This document shows, in pieces, positions 1 to 14,552 of a stretch of 64,000 nucleotides of DNA. Numbering within the stretch: the stretch's first letter is position 1; the number at the start of each line of letters is the position of its first letter. The notes below the pieces were generated by a model, which was not told where the DNA came from, ran no database searches, and saw only the letters and a program-made list of their open reading frames with translations. A program made the position numbers and the translations under genes. This stretch comes from Pithys albifrons albifrons (lineage: Eukaryota; Chordata; Aves; Passeriformes; Thamnophilidae): the NCBI RefSeq assembly GCF_047495875.1, contig NC_092464.1, positions 23,654,865 to 23,718,864 of the forward strand, read 5' to 3'.

Positions 1-3000
1 AAACTCTGGCTCTGCATACCAACCAAAAAATCATTGCAGCTTTAAAAAAACAGTAGGAAAATAGCAGACAGCTACTGCAATGATGCCAAGCTAAGATGAA
101 CTTAAGATTAACGCCTTTATTTTTAATACACCTTGATACTGTATTTTCTCACACAAATGCTAACACTTACTCTACCTTTACCTTCCAGATGTTATTTGTT
201 GTTACCCAGATACTGTTTTCCTATAATTCCACTCTATCAAGATGCTGCTTTCTTGTGCCATTTGGGTCCGATTCTGACATTTGAAAAAGTATATTTAGAG
301 CAACACACTTCCCCCACCTCCCCAGGGTATCTGATGTATCATGTGTATTTGCGTGCTGCTATTTCATTATCACCTACTATTCGTGTTTGCATTTATAAAT
401 AATGCATGAAATTCATTTGCAAATCTTCAGGCCTTTTTCTTCTGCAATATCCCATACTGTAGTTAATATCCTTTAACATAAACTAAGCTACTCTTTCATT
501 GCACTGCTTAATATCACATATGAGATTTCTAGGGTGTGATTTTTTTTTCTTTTTTGAAGACCTGCAAAACTCTATGAATATTTTGAAGACCACTCTTAGG
601 GAAGAATGGCCATATTTTATTACAGTAAATGCTTGCCATATTCTGCTTTTGAAAGCAAAGCTACTTCTGAAAAGTATAAATGCACAGCGGAAGCTCTTAC
701 AACCACAGACATTTCCATTTGTTTTATACTCATGTCATTAAAGTCAGCTGAAAGAATTTTTAGAAAACACTTTCTTGGAAAGTTCTGCCTCATTGCTGAT
801 GTTTTTTAGGTCTAGTTCAAACCTTTATGTGAAAGTTTTCAAGCACTAGAATGTATTGCTTACCCTATCAGATAAATAACTACCTAGTTAGCTGAACAGA
901 AACATCAGGCAGTAGGTTATTTCTGATCCTGTGTTGCAGTTTTCCTTCTAATTAAATTGTTCCGTGGTGTTCTACTCTTAAGATTGTGTGCTTGCATTTC
1001 ATTATCACTTGTTATTCCAACTTGCATCTCATTTGAAATTTGCAAACCTGGCAGGTTTTTTCCTATCTTTGTTATAAATTATTACTTAATTTCCCATCTC
1101 ATCTGTTAAGAGTGTAGCCTATTTTTAATGATGTTTTCTCATGTGTAATGTTTCTCCAGCTCTGGATTCAGTCAACTTCGACTTCATTTCCCCCCTCAAA
1201 GCTTGCTGGATCTCCATGGTTTTATTACTTTTGATTTACTTTCCTTATGCAGCTTCCACCTTGATTTGCTGTTTTCCTTCTGCTGCCATAGAGCACTTCT
1301 GTTAAAAACTCCTCCTCGTTCAAAATAAATGAAAAGGAAGGAAGTAATATGAGATTTATGGAGTGAAAAGTACACTGGTTTGTTTAAGAGAGGGCAAAAG
1401 TGTAGTTGGTTCCTGTCAGCAAAGAAAGAAGCTTCTAGCACATAGTAATTTTTTATTTTATCCGCTCTAAAAAGGCTAAGAACTCTGTGCAGCTTGTAGC
1501 AATCTGTACAGCTTGTAACCAAATCAGGTAAAATATACTCAGCTTCCTATTAAATATTAATTATTAATATCTGCTTACAGAATGTTTAAGAAGCCATCAG
1601 CCTCTGCCAGTCTTCTGCTACACTACATAGTAAATTGCTTTGATATTTGGACTGCTTATTTTGTTCCTCATTTGTGTGGGATGAGAATGAAGTTGATCCC
1701 ACTTTTTGCCTCAATCCTGCCCTTCATTCCTACCATGTGTGTTTATGGGATACTTAAAATTTCTCATGGAGAGCCAGATAGAACAGCTAAAACCAAGACA
1801 CTGCAGGAATTTCAAAAGGAATCCCTGAATTTTGTTTCACTCTTCAAATAATGTTTCTTTATCAAGATTAAAACTGCCTTGTCTAAAACTATGCTCAATT
1901 TCTTTTACACTCTGTCTTTGCCAGTTCTTAAATCCAGCTGTGAAGTGCACGTCTTGAATGCATGACTGTGTAAACATACTTTACATATTCATTCTGAATT
2001 TACCATGCTGTGTTTTTACAGCTCCACTGCAGGCCCGTACAGAAAGATGAACATAGGAGCTAGATGCAGAGGAGATGGCTGGGATGGGGCTGTGTATGCT
2101 GATTTAGCCCTCATTTGGCATTGATTTTGGGGACTTGAGCTGCGATGAAGCCCCTGAAGGAGCCAAAACCTATCCTTCTGTTACTCTTTCAGATGAAAAC
2201 CTTGATTGAAAGCAGGTGTCATTCTGCACTGGAATGAATGGCAGTATTGCTGAACCCAGTGTCTTAAGCAGAACACAGAGGCAGGTATATTTACAGAGAA
2301 AGTTTTTACTGCCAGATAAAGAATGTATGGTAGAGAGAGTTGTCCTTCTGCTGTTGAAGTCAGAGGAGAAGTCAAATCCACAAGGTAAAGGAGTCTATGC
2401 CAAATGTTGTCTGCCTGTATACCAAGATGCTGTGCTCCATGGGATCATCTTTTGCAGAGCCTTGGAGGCAGATTGGGTGATAGGTGGCAGGTGGGGAGAA
2501 ACAATGGTTTGCAGCTATGTGAACCAACCAGCAATTCTTCATTTTCCACAGGGTGCAATGCAGGAGGAGACTTGTCTCCAGAACAGTGACGTTCTCAGCT
2601 GTGCCTGTTTCTGTGTTTCTCAGAGGGAGTGAGAGCAGACTTGTATCTTTTCTGGTTATGTAGGCTCAGTTGCTTTTTATTTGGCTTACCATTTGTTATT
2701 AGAAGTTTTCCTGTTAAAAAATATTTTGAGCAAAGAAGACTTCATTAAATCTTTAAGTGGTGCAAGACCTCAAGATAAAAAGAAAGATTTCATAAAATAT
2801 AATTTTCAGGAGAGAATAAAGTTTTAACCTAAAAACAGAAGAAGGCACATAATCAAGTATTTATTGTAGTAAACACATATAATTTAAAAGTTACAGAATA
2901 TATGGATAAAACCTGTTTGTGTAGAACCAGATTGTAAAGATAAAAATTTAAACTCATATTTCAGGATTGCCAGTAAAAATGGCAATCACATTACTTATCT

Positions 3001-6000
3001 GTGTCCTTATTCATTTATGGAAAATGCTTATATATAGTGTTAAATTCTGTGAACACTTTATTTAATATTCAGCAAACATTATATGTTGGCAGTAGAAGTC
3101 AAGTACTAAAGGCTTGTGGTTTGAATTACGATACAGTGCAACAGTGATCTTAGAGTCATTTGGCTATGGAGATAGTTCTCTCAAATGAAAAACAACAGCA
3201 TTTTTTGACAAATACTGTCTGGCAACTTCACATTGCTGTTAACTGAAAACCTAAAATGCTTACTCAGGTGTCAGGTTCACTAAAAAATGTAGACTAATAT
3301 TATGGATGTTATCATGAGAGGAAATAGATGAGAATCTCTCGCAGTTGCTCAAGTATTTTTTCCCTGATAGGAAGCCCCTGGAATTAAACAGTGGATTTTT
3401 TCCTTCATCACTTAGTCTCTACTACAGTAACTGGGAGGAGTATGGGCAAGATGAGAATTTAACATGATCTGTCATCCAGAGTTATCTTTAACACAGACTC
3501 TTCCATATATAGGAACATTTGCCTCAACCACTCTCATCCTACTGTCCTCATAAGTGAAAGTATTTGTTTGTGTGGGAGGAGAGGAGGTATAATGGGAAAA
3601 ATGTGTATAAAATCTTCTTTCCCAGCTTTGCCATATAAGTAGAGGAATTGACTTAAGCTTTGCACATTACTTCTAAGTCTTGACCTGTCTTCAGCTTTCA
3701 ATATTTCACATCTTAAGAGTATAGCTAAGCATGCAGGCACCTGTGTGTGGTGGTACTCTTTCAGCATTCCTGGCAGTGGAGATGCTGTGGATAACAGTTT
3801 GAGACACCTCCCTGCACTGGAAAGCCAGTTAGATAAATAATGAAAGAATTTGAAAGGATTGTATTGCATCTGTGATAATAAAAGGTAATAGCTGGACATC
3901 TAAAATTTGTTGAACGCTAGTGGACAGTGTTTAATTACTAATGACAGATTTTTTTTCCTCCTAAAAATACTTGGGATAGTAGCATAAACCAGCAGTACTG
4001 AGTGTTCATAGCTATCATAGCTATAGGGCATGTCCCTGAAAACACCTGAACTTTCATGTGGAATAGTGACATGTTTTCACTGCTTTTCTGTAGGATCTGT
4101 ATAATTACTGTTTTCTGAAGCTTTCCATCTGTGTTACTCAAGAGAAAAGAAGTTCCTCTGGGCACTCTTTCTCTTGTGCTAAAAGAAAACAAACAAAATT
4201 TGTAAAACACACCGGAACCTTCCTCACTGTTGTCCTGCTTGATGATCCACGACTAGGTGCATGAAAAACAAAAACGAGGCAAAACTTACTTCAACCTGCC
4301 ACTGCTACATGTTCGATGAAGAAAATATTTTTAATTAAAAGACAGAAGTTGAACAGCAGTTATTTTAATCCATGCTACTTGAGGGATGGTGGGTGAAAAG
4401 AATATTTTATGATCATTCTTCAATGATTCCTGCATGGCTTCATGGCCATGGCTCTGACAGAAACTGGAACTATAATAACACTGCAATAGGCCAGCAGCTG
4501 CAATCATTTTCACAGCTATACTTCACAATCGGATCCAGTTTGATTTGTTGCAGACCTAAGACATTCAGTTTGTTTGCAAAAATAATAATTAGAAAATAAT
4601 AACAAAAAAACTTTAGCTCAAAAGAACTTGCATGTTGAATTGCATGTCTTCGTAAATATGAATTTGCATTCTATAGACTTAAATTAAACAGTCCCTTGTT
4701 TTGGGGAGTACTATTCCTATTGCTGTCATCAGCATTTTTTTTGTAACAGTGCAAAAGGACAGTGAACTGTGCTAAGAAATCCTCTTCTCTGGGGGCTGAC
4801 CTTTGTGTGAAACCTGTGTGCAGAGATGAATGCATGCACTGAGAGGAACAACTCAGCCTTCACATAATCTTTTGCATTTATATGATTTAGTCTGCCTAAA
4901 GTGTGTAGGTGAAAATGGAAATGTGCTTGTGCTTGTGTATTTAAGGAAAAAGCTAACTATATAAGTGAAGCGTGAATGTGAGACATTTGATCACATGGTA
5001 TTTCAGTGCTGTCTTTGCGTAACATGCCTTTTTTCATTGCCTTGCCATTTCTGAATTACAGTACCATCCCTGTTTATGGTGATAACGCCTCTAGCTCTCA
5101 GTCTTCCACTATGCTGATCAGGCAACATCAACTCAAATGCAGAAGAAAATAAAACAACTCCCAAATAATCTAAATTAGCAACTGTTGAGAGTAGGGGGGT
5201 TTTTTGAGGATGGGGACTTGAGTTCCACATCTACTACTATTCCCCACCCATACAGTTGAAAACAAATGATAAGCCCATTTCCAACTGTGGGATTTCCACT
5301 TACTAATTGCTTGTTCTTTACATTGTGAAGTGTTTTACCTCAACTCTGGGATGTTCTGCATAGAAGGAATTGCCATGTCTGGTCTCAGACTGAATTATTT
5401 AGAAGCCATGTCTTGAGCTGTCAGCCTGCAGAGCAGCTCTGTCATTGCAAGACTTTCTTTTCCTTACTGACCTTCCCAGATGTGAAGCAGGACTTTTTAC
5501 CAAAGCAGAAGAGTAGACAGGGAAACCAGTGGGAAGCAGAAGATGAGAATGCAAAGGGTAACAAAAACAGAAGGGAAACATGAGGACTGTGGTTCTTTGT
5601 TATTGTTTAGGAATGTTTAAGGATTTTTCCAAAAACTTGTACATGCGTGCAAATATCATCAGCATCTTTAGAAGGAATATAAAATCAAAGGTATAGCTTT
5701 ATTTCTTGTGCAAAAAATATATGTAGAATTTTTGCCAAATCTGTATCTATTCATTTTGTTAAAACCGTGTAAGGAGCACAAAGAACTTTCCAAATGTGTT
5801 ACAAAGATTAAGTTTTCTGTGAAAATATTCTGCTACGTGCCTAAATCATTGTAAATACTGTAAAGGGAAGACTGTTTTGCAGATGGAGATTATTTTGTTA
5901 ATGGCTGTATCTCTGTTTTGAAAGCCTGAATATGTTTGTCCTAATGATCTCAGTGGGTCTGGCCTATATGTACATAAGTATATAATTTAGTTTTATTTAT

Positions 6001-9000
6001 TTTTAAATGAAAGAAGTGCATAAATTCCAGGCTCACGTGGAGATTCTTATTCAGCAATTCTCTCTGTAACTTTAGAAAAGAAATCATGGGAGCTTTGTGT
6101 AAGAAAACAATGTGCCAAGTAATGAAATCATTATAAGCTAATTGCAAGCTAACTACTTTAAGATAGCTACTGGTTGTTCTACTCCTCTAATAAGGGTCAA
6201 TAATTATATATGAAATTATGTTACCAGCATAACATAATGATTATAACCAGGGTGTTTTAAACATAGAATTATTGAAGAGTTCTCAATTTTATCCAGCTCT
6301 GTAGCCTAAAATGGGAGCCTTGTACAGGGCTGTGCTCTGATTCATCCCTCTGGTTACTTGTTCAGTGGAGCTTGTAGTATTGCTTGTTGTTAATTACAGT
6401 GTTTCAGATGTCATTATGATGCTTACGGGATGACTCTTGGGGCTTACTGGTCTACATGTATTGATTATCTAGTTGGCTGATCTTCCAGTGGAAAAATTGC
6501 TATGCCCCACAGAAAATAAGTGAAATAGTCATCTATCATGTTCCCAGTAACATTGCAGAAGGAATTGTGGAAACTGGGAATTCAGGTACACAGACTTAGG
6601 GTTTTCTGTGTGTCACTTTTCTCAGCTCCTGCTGTGCTCTACAAGCTGTAAGAAGCTGATCTCTAGTCTGAGAATAACACAAGAAGAAGGAACTGAAGGG
6701 AGAAAAATATGTGCCGTACTATGCTTTTGCAACAGAGGATCTGGGCAGTGGGATTTCAAAGTGAAATGGGTAACAGAATTTCTTACAATTCAGGTGAAAA
6801 ACTTTTTTTCAGATATGTTTGTCTTACTACTCTTTGCCTGTTCCAAAGATCACTTCTTAGGATTAGTTTGGGGGTTTTTTTAAAGGAAAAAGATGAATTC
6901 CTATTCTTACAGGAAAATAAGATTGAATTTGCAGATTCATTTTTTTCCCCAAGACTGTGGCTTAGAGCAATCACAGGGCTGAAAGCCATGGGAAACTTTC
7001 CACTGTTTTGTATTTCTGTCATCAACTGTCTTTAATCCTTTTCATTTATTCAGAGATGTACGAAGATAATTCACTTAAGATTGAGAAATCATTTGTAAAG
7101 CAGGTGAAGTATTATTTGATGGGTAGACTAAGATAGGCAGTGCCTGTGTGATCCTTTCTGATCCTAAGTACATTCCTTAAGGCAGAGGGTGCATTAGTGT
7201 TCCCACTTGTGGGAGGGCACCACTGGTGCTTGGGCAGTAATGATCCCTGTAGAAAACTGCAGAGGCAGGGGGCCAGAGGCAGGGGACCAGGCCTGGATCA
7301 GCAGTGGTGAAGCTGAGGAGAGACCTTGGAAATGCCAGGGGCACTCATCTGTATTTGTTCTTCAGTTCAGTCATGGAAATGCTTGCCTGTCCAGTGTAAG
7401 GGCAAGCCTTTCCCAGGAAAGCAAGAAGAAACGGTCCTGCATCAAAGATTTTCTGCCTAAAATAAAAGAAAACCGGAGAAAACCAAAGACAGAAAACCCC
7501 TTCCCAGTGAGCTCCAGTGGCTCAAAAACCTCTCAGCACCTCAGGTGTATTTAGGCCAGTGGTTAAGAAGACAAGGCTTCAGTGTGGGAAGAGGCTAAGT
7601 GGAGGAGGATGCCTTCAAGTGAATGTGTGTGTCCAGGAAGATTGGGTAATGACTGGGCAAGTGCAGGATGGTAATCAGCTGTGAAAAATAACTGCAAATG
7701 CATGTGTGAGTGAGTGCCAGGCATGAAGCGTTTTGTGATGAAGAGATTAAAGGGCTTACTGTGCAAGTGGGTGTTGGTATTTACGGTAACGAGAAAGGAA
7801 GATTTGTAATTTACTTCTGCTTAAAAGTAGTAACTTTTTTTTTTGACAGGTTTGCCAGGGTCAGCAATTTTTTAAGTTATTCCCATGCCCCCACGGTCGA
7901 TGCTTCATAGAACCATATTAAACAGTAAAACTTCAAAACTTTTCAGAGAAAGCTTGAAGGTCACAGGGTCTTGTTGGTTCAGATATTTGGGATGCTTTAG
8001 TCTAAATCATACAATTGGATTGTTTCAGCAGCTTCTTCACAACAGTACAGTTTGTAATCAGGATGCTTTCTCCTTTTTCTATTCTTTGCAGCTACATTTC
8101 ATATTTTTTATTGCTGAAAGTGATTACTAGTAATTGTAAAATTGTGGAAGCAATTTTGAAACAGCAAAAATTGTTATAGTGTCATCAGCTTCTTAGCATT
8201 GTAGACAGATGTGGTTTGATAAAACCTTGTTGCCTGAATACCTCTACCAGCTTTCAGCTTGCACAAGATTTTTAGAAATAGAAGACATTGTTTAGTGTCT
8301 AGTCATCTAATTAATTGCATATTTCAGCCAAAATAAATTCTCTGTTGCTCTACCCATTTCCTCCCTTCCTCATGCAAGATGTCAGCCCTTTTGTTGTTGT
8401 TGAGAAGCATAATGTTCATCTGCTGAAGAACCCTAACAATGAGAATTATAAATATCTGGGTTCTGTGGATTGTATACAGTCTCGCAGATGTAGCATTCAG
8501 TAACCTGTAATTGTCCTCTGAAACAGGCAGATTTGGGGTGATTTGTGTCTACTCACAAGTCAGAATTATGCATTTGATACCTATCTATCCTTATTTTAGG
8601 CTTAAGATGATACAGCTACTGATTTCACAAGTGTGACGTTTCATGAGGAGATAACAAAAAGCGTTTTATGGGAAACTATTGACATATGTATACAAAGACA
8701 AACATTTATGTACATTAGTGTGTAGGATTCAGGAAATGTGTACATCTGGTTTCTCTTAATAGTCTTTTCTACTATTTTATTAATAAGAATTATTTTTATC
8801 TCATTCATGTCTGACCTGAAGAATTTGTGAAATGTAGTTCTCTCTCAAGTCAACACATCTCCACTGTGTATACATATTCAGGCTGTCTTTGTGAACTTAG
8901 TAAATCCATCTATTTGAAAGGACAGTGTGAAATTCTGTGTTAAACTGTGGTCTGCTACACACATGTCCATTCTCCTTTTATTTTCTTTGAACACAGAACA

Positions 9001-10330
9001 CAGTAAAATGTATTGTACAGCATACCAGTTTGATATCACTTTGATAGACGTGATGTGACCTTATATACACACTCCAATGTACTCTAATCCATGGTCTCCC
9101 AGCTCCCACTCTGCAGGATTTTTGCGATGTTGATGGAACCCTGTGATTTCACAGAGCAGCTGCGGTGACCCCTCGCCCTGCTCACTGCTGCTGACAGCTG
9201 CCTACCATGTGTAGAGGAAACCTCACAGACTAAAATCTCCCTCATAAAGCAAAGATCTTTAGATAAGCATGCAGGTCTGATCATGCTACTGCTTTAAAAA
9301 TAAATAGTTAAAACCCAGAACTTTTTGTGTGGTGCTAAAAGAGTGGTAGCTAAATATTCAAGGCATTCTGACTGGTAAAAATAATGGATATGTGACACAG
9401 TGTCTCTTTTTAAAAACAGACAGAAGAAAACTTCAGTATAAACAACGAATGTGTATCCTAAGTGTAAGTAATCTGCATAAGACACTGGTTAATCTGTCAG
9501 GACAGGTTTGGCTTGCTAAACAAGGCTCATCAGGTTCTTCTGGTTTGTGTTATTAGTAGTGCCATAACTAGCCGCAGTCAGAAAAACATCTATCAATAAT
9601 TCATGTATCAAATGGGAAAAGTTTATTTCATCTGAATTGTAACTTTTGCCCATTCAGTATATTTTCTTCTATCAGAATTTTTATTTAGGAAAAAATAAAA
9701 GGGATTGCAAGAGTTTACAGTAAAAGTAAAGAACAAAGTTAGGTGTGACTTTTTCATTTTTGTTAAACTATAAATTATTATTAAGTAAAACCAGGTTGGC
9801 ATTGTACATCTTAAGGCATTTCATCACATACAGTACCAAGAATTATATCATTGCTAATGTTTTCATGCTGAGCTACCGTCATCTTTTGTCTTGCTGTCAT
9901 AGTGTTACATTGATGTACCTTCCCCATTTGGGTAGAGGTCACTCTCCTGGTGCCCGGTTGCATTGCCTCTGCTGAGCAGGTTAACTGCTTGAAGTCTTTT
10001 ATCTAGACAAATGTTTTACCAGAGCTTTTGCTCCATAATGACACAAACTGTTCCTCAGAGGTCAAATCCAGACAAATTAGCAATGCTGTGATAGCATGTT
10101 CCCTGTACATTCACACACTCGTTCAGACCCATTGGAGTGAAGGTATCAGCTTTGTGAAATGAATAAAAATAATTATGTAAAACATCCTTCTTTTCCCAAG
10201 ACTTTCTTCTCCCAGTAAGTACTTTTATGTTGTCTTCATTTAGTATTTGTGTCACTGTAAAACTGAGTTGCAAAAAGAATGCCGTTTTACAATCAATTTT
10301 GACATGGTAACCATAATAGCCAATTCCTAC
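1..10330. other. noncoding unique-looking DNA
   Basis: AT-rich vertebrate-type DNA with stop codons frequent in all six frames. The longest open stretches (for example 2216-2632 plus, 3534-3899 minus, 7207-7554 plus) show no recognisable domain, no repeated motif and no convincing splice-site context, so I do not call genes. Small local structure only: a T-rich tract at about 541-556 and a two-copy tandem of a roughly 14-bp G-rich unit at 7261-7289. No interspersed repeat that I can recognise with confidence. Confidence 0.7.
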
Positions 10331-10334
10331 AAAT

Positions 10335-10381
10335 AAAGTGTGTGCATAGTGAGCTCAATTTGCTCGCTATGCACAAACTTT
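10335..10381. repeat. short hairpin-forming inverted repeat
   Basis: The arm at 10341-10354 pairs with 10362-10375 over 14 positions, 13 of them Watson-Crick plus one G-T wobble, around a 7-nt loop. The stem continues outward after one mismatch for five more pairs (10335-10339 with 10377-10381). A compact single stem of about 20 bp in noncoding AT-rich DNA could be a small inverted-repeat element, the core of a structured RNA, or chance plus selection for a palindromic binding site. I do not recognise it as a known microRNA. Confidence 0.75.
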
Positions 10382-10385
10382 TTAT

Positions 10386-12135
10386 ATGTTAGCTAATTAC
10401 ATCTATATCCTCTTTAAAAATAGGAGCTTTGATACTATTAGCCATTCCCTGGGCAGTTTCTGGCAGTTTCTTTCTGCGCATGAGCAATAATCAAGAGGCA
10501 AAATAACAAGTGAGAAAATGCCCTAAAGCTTGCTCAGCTGGACTAAGATTTAACAACACCTAGTTTTTACTACCAGTTACAGGTTAAAAGGTCTAACATA
10601 CTATCACCCATGGCCAGAGTTTTAATAGGTTCTGTCAGCCTTGTCCCAAACAGTAAAAGATGTTGTTAAAAAGCTAATCCTGCACATCTCTGAACAGGAA
10701 TTTGAATGTATTGCTTGAATTTTGAAATAGTACTTGATAAGACCGTGCTGAACAAAAGTGATGAGCACTGTAATTTGTCATACAAAGAAAACATTTTTTT
10801 CATCTACTATTCATACAAAACTCAATTTAGGAACATAGCTGAAAAATACTTAACTTTAGGGATGTGATTAAGACCTACTGAAGCAAATTAAGTTTCTGGA
10901 GGTGCCAGTGTGGGGAATAGGAATCCTTGTCTCAATCTGGACTAAATTTCCTTTAAAATTTAAAACTTTCAAGCTTAAAATGAGAAAGGCAGGATCAAGG
11001 TCACTTGCCTTCCCAGAGATCTAAAAGGTATCACCGCATAGTAGGATTTCTGTATTTATTGCTTTAGCTGCAAGTATTTAATTTCTGTTGAAAATACCAA
11101 TACACAAATTTAACTCTGTAATTCCCATCCCTTCCTGTCTCCCACTGGGAAAACCACATTGACTTCAAACAACCTCTGTGTGGGTACCGGCCTCTTTGCA
11201 TGGAGTCCCTGAAAGGGTCAGGGCTACTGTCTTCATGTGGTAGTAAAAAAAAGAAGTTCAGTTTTATCCATGTGTGTGCCTAAAAGCAGAAATATATATA
11301 GATATGTATCTCAAGGTATATGTTGTTGCTTTATAACTTACAACAAAGTGCACCTCTGAACTTTGGAGCCAACACTTATTGGTCATGGGTGATAGCTGCA
11401 GTGGTGATAGGAATACATTTGCTGCACAGAAAACCTAAGTGGAATATGCCGTTTGTATGAGCAATATATTCATTTTTGTTGGTTAGGGAGGTTTGGATTT
11501 TTGGCTTTTTTTTTTTAAGTTGATCTTATATAGTACACATATACAAAAAGTCTTCTAAAATCTTGTTTGTATGAAAGCACTGGGAGCCAGAGTGAAAGAA
11601 AATTGTTCTTCAGTCTAAATTATGATTTAGGCCTGGCAAAATCTTAGTCCTTCTGACCAGTTTCACTCTGGAGTGGAGGGAGATTTTCAGGTGAGTAGGA
11701 ACTGATTCAATTAGTGTTTAAATTAGTGAGTAATGTCTTTTCAATGTCTACTGCCCCAACTGTCTGCCAGGAAAGATATAGGGCTCATCTAAAGTACTGA
11801 GGCCATGAGGATGCAACAAGGGTATAGAGAACTGGCATTTCTTATTTTTCAGTTAGGGCAATTACTTGCATTAGCTTAATCATGTCCATGTAGCTCGGTT
11901 CTTGTGAGGAAATTTTCTGCTTTGGTAATAAAAATATGATCAAAGACTGTCACTGGAATTTGATTTTGTTTGTTGTATGAGTTCATTTAGAGTGTGCCAG
12001 CGGCTGCTGCAGCCAGTGAACCTAAATAAATGCCCGTTGGATATCTATTTAGCAGCAGGCTCCAGTTTTTTCAACACCAGTTCCACGTAACCTTTTAATC
12101 TAATTCTTGTCTTTGACTTTTCGTATTTTATATAT
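10386..12135. other. noncoding DNA, no gene seen
   Basis: No open frame of note and no repeat I recognise. A short direct duplication of GGCAGTTTCT occurs near 10451-10472. The stretch from about 11985 to 12065 is more GC-rich and CAG/CTG-rich than its surroundings and lies directly before the hairpin at 12136-12205; the two together look like a candidate conserved noncoding element, but conservation cannot be judged from one sequence. Confidence 0.6.
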
Positions 12136-12205
12136 TTAACCCCTTGATGCAGATATTTTGCATTAAGAGCTTTAGAAATCCTGATTTACTGCATCAAGGG
12201 ATTAA
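12136..12205. repeat. 17-bp-arm hairpin-forming inverted repeat
   Basis: The arm at 12136-12152 and the arm at 12189-12205 are reverse complements at 16 of 17 positions, separated by a 36-nt AT-rich spacer. The arm core reads CCCTTGATGCAG on the plus strand. The long, nearly perfect stem within unique DNA is unlikely by chance locally. It may be a folded RNA, a small inverted-repeat transposon remnant or a paired protein-binding site; the sequence does not decide between these. Confidence 0.75.
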
Positions 12206-14552
12206 CCAGAATTCCAGTATTCTTGCTTTATCTACTTTCATTTACACAGCCCATTTATTTCTAATAAATACATTGGCCAGATCATATTTCTCTGCAAACT
12301 CTTAAGCCCTGAAAATAAATTTATGCAGTGACATAATGAAAATACTAAAAACTGTCTTGCATATTGCTCGTATTCTTGCTTTAAATGTCAGCTCACAAAG
12401 GCACAGTGGGTTTATATTCTCCAAGTAAACACCATGTTTGAGGTTAACGCCGCAATGCTCTAATTTTTAGTTGACTTCTAAGGGAATTTAATCAAACTAC
12501 AGGATATATGATTCAAAGCAAAAAAGTAATTAAGAAAAAATCTTTTTCTGTAGGCACAGAGCAGCTTGTTTTCATTAATTTTATGAAGAATGTTGTTTTT
12601 CTTGGCTGAAAACTTAAACTCATGAGACAAAGGAAGATTTATGGGGTGATCCACAAAATCACACAGGTTTTGTGTTGTGATGCTGTTTTTGCAGTGACTG
12701 CTAGAGTCCCCATAGTTGAAAGTTTATCAGTGTTTCTTTTTATAAATCTCTATATTCAGAAAGGGCTTGTATTCAGAGATTAGCTTTGAGCTAAATATAT
12801 GCACACAAAGTCTCAGTGTATATTTAGTGTGGTAAACACGTATATTTTAATGTAAACAATTTATAATATTTTGAGAGGTCTTACATTACAAGGAAAAATG
12901 AAATCGAAGTAAGTAAGAATGGCTATTTTGGTCTTTCATTCACATACTGCTTGCGCTTCTTTCTCGTTATGCTTTATTCAAACATACAGCAAACTCCCCA
13001 GCAGTTGCTTAAAGCCACTAGTATAGAAGATCGGAGACATGATGTCTCTTGCCCTACTCCTTTAAAGTGTCAATGCCACTTATGATGTGCTTGAGCCGAA
13101 ATTCTCTGTGTCATATAAAGTTTTCAGTTTTCTGATCATTAGAGTGGGGGTGCAGAACCCAAGATGCAGCTCCATTACTGGGCAGCAATTTGACTTACTT
13201 ATCCCTTCTGAGTTTTGACCCCTTAGATTTGAAGTTCAAATTCAGCTTTAACTTTGACACATGTATTTTTAAACCAAATAATGAGTTTATTTAGTTAACT
13301 GTATCAAATGAAATACCTTTTGTATCTTTAAAAATCTCTCTTTAAGAAGATCAGTAGTTCACAAAAGGTAATGAAACTAATATCTTTAACAGAATGTTCT
13401 TTCATTCCCCATAATGTCAGCAAGAGTGTCTACTTGTTTAATATTGTAGTAAACAGAAAGGTTCACGGTTCAGTGCTTAAGCCTCTGAGCTGTCTCCCCA
13501 ACTGTTCCTGGCTGCCAGTACTTTACTTACTCAACAGGAAACTAATTTAATTAGTACAAAGAACAGGCCAGTACAGATGTCTGTATGAAATTCTTTCAGT
13601 TTTTAGAAGGCATATGCTAAACTCCCTATATCTAGATGGAAAAACAGAGATTGTAAAATTTATATAATAAAATATCTATTATCCTCTATTAGCAAAGTTT
13701 GCTGTCTCAAAGTATGTTACTGTGGTCTTGCAACATTAAGCCAGACAAAATATTTCAGTTGAAAGACATAGAAACAGATAGTAAACTTGAGACAAGCTTA
13801 TATTTTGTATTAGGAATCTCTTCATCCTCTATATGACTAACTTGGAAGATATATCATTAGTTCTTAGCAATACTGTCTTCTTCTAAAGTCCGCTTAAAAA
13901 TTTATTTCAGTGACAAATTCAAACAGTACTTAGGAAATATAAAAATTAAAGTGTCAAATGTAATTTCCTCCACCTATAGTTTACGCATTCATCTACAGTC
14001 TTCATTTGCCAGGATCATATACTGTTATTTCTTTGCGACTTCAAGTCACTTTTTTACAGGATAATGGATTGTGAACAATATAGTTAATGTTTCTTTTCAT
14101 CTTCGTCATTCAGTGTTTCATCCTGTGCATTATGGCTTTGGCATCCATAATCTGCACCAAATACAGAATCATTGGTTTCCATGGAGGCTTTTTGTGATGC
14201 ATTGTGTCTTAGTTCTTTGCCACATTGTGAAGTCACCTTCACAGTACCTCTGTGAGCTGAGATGGTGTGGAGGTGTCCATTTTATGCCCTAGGAGCCGAG
14301 GCACAGGTATTAAAATGGCAATTGTTAAAAATGAATCCAATTTCCTTGCCTGATTTTTCAGAGCTCCTAGCATCTTTTAGTGCCTAATATGTTCAGATTG
14401 GATTTCATTCTGCATTGACCTCAGTTGGAGCAGTGAATGCTCAGCATATCAGCAGCCCCAGCCAGGAACCATCTTGGATTATAAAGAAAATGAGAGCTGC
14501 CAAGTGAATTTCTGTTAGAAAAAAAGTAAAAATAAAATAGGTTAATAGAACT
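12206..14552. other. noncoding DNA, no gene seen
   Basis: AT-rich unique-looking sequence with no recognisable coding frame, LTR, CR1 or SINE. Confidence 0.6.
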
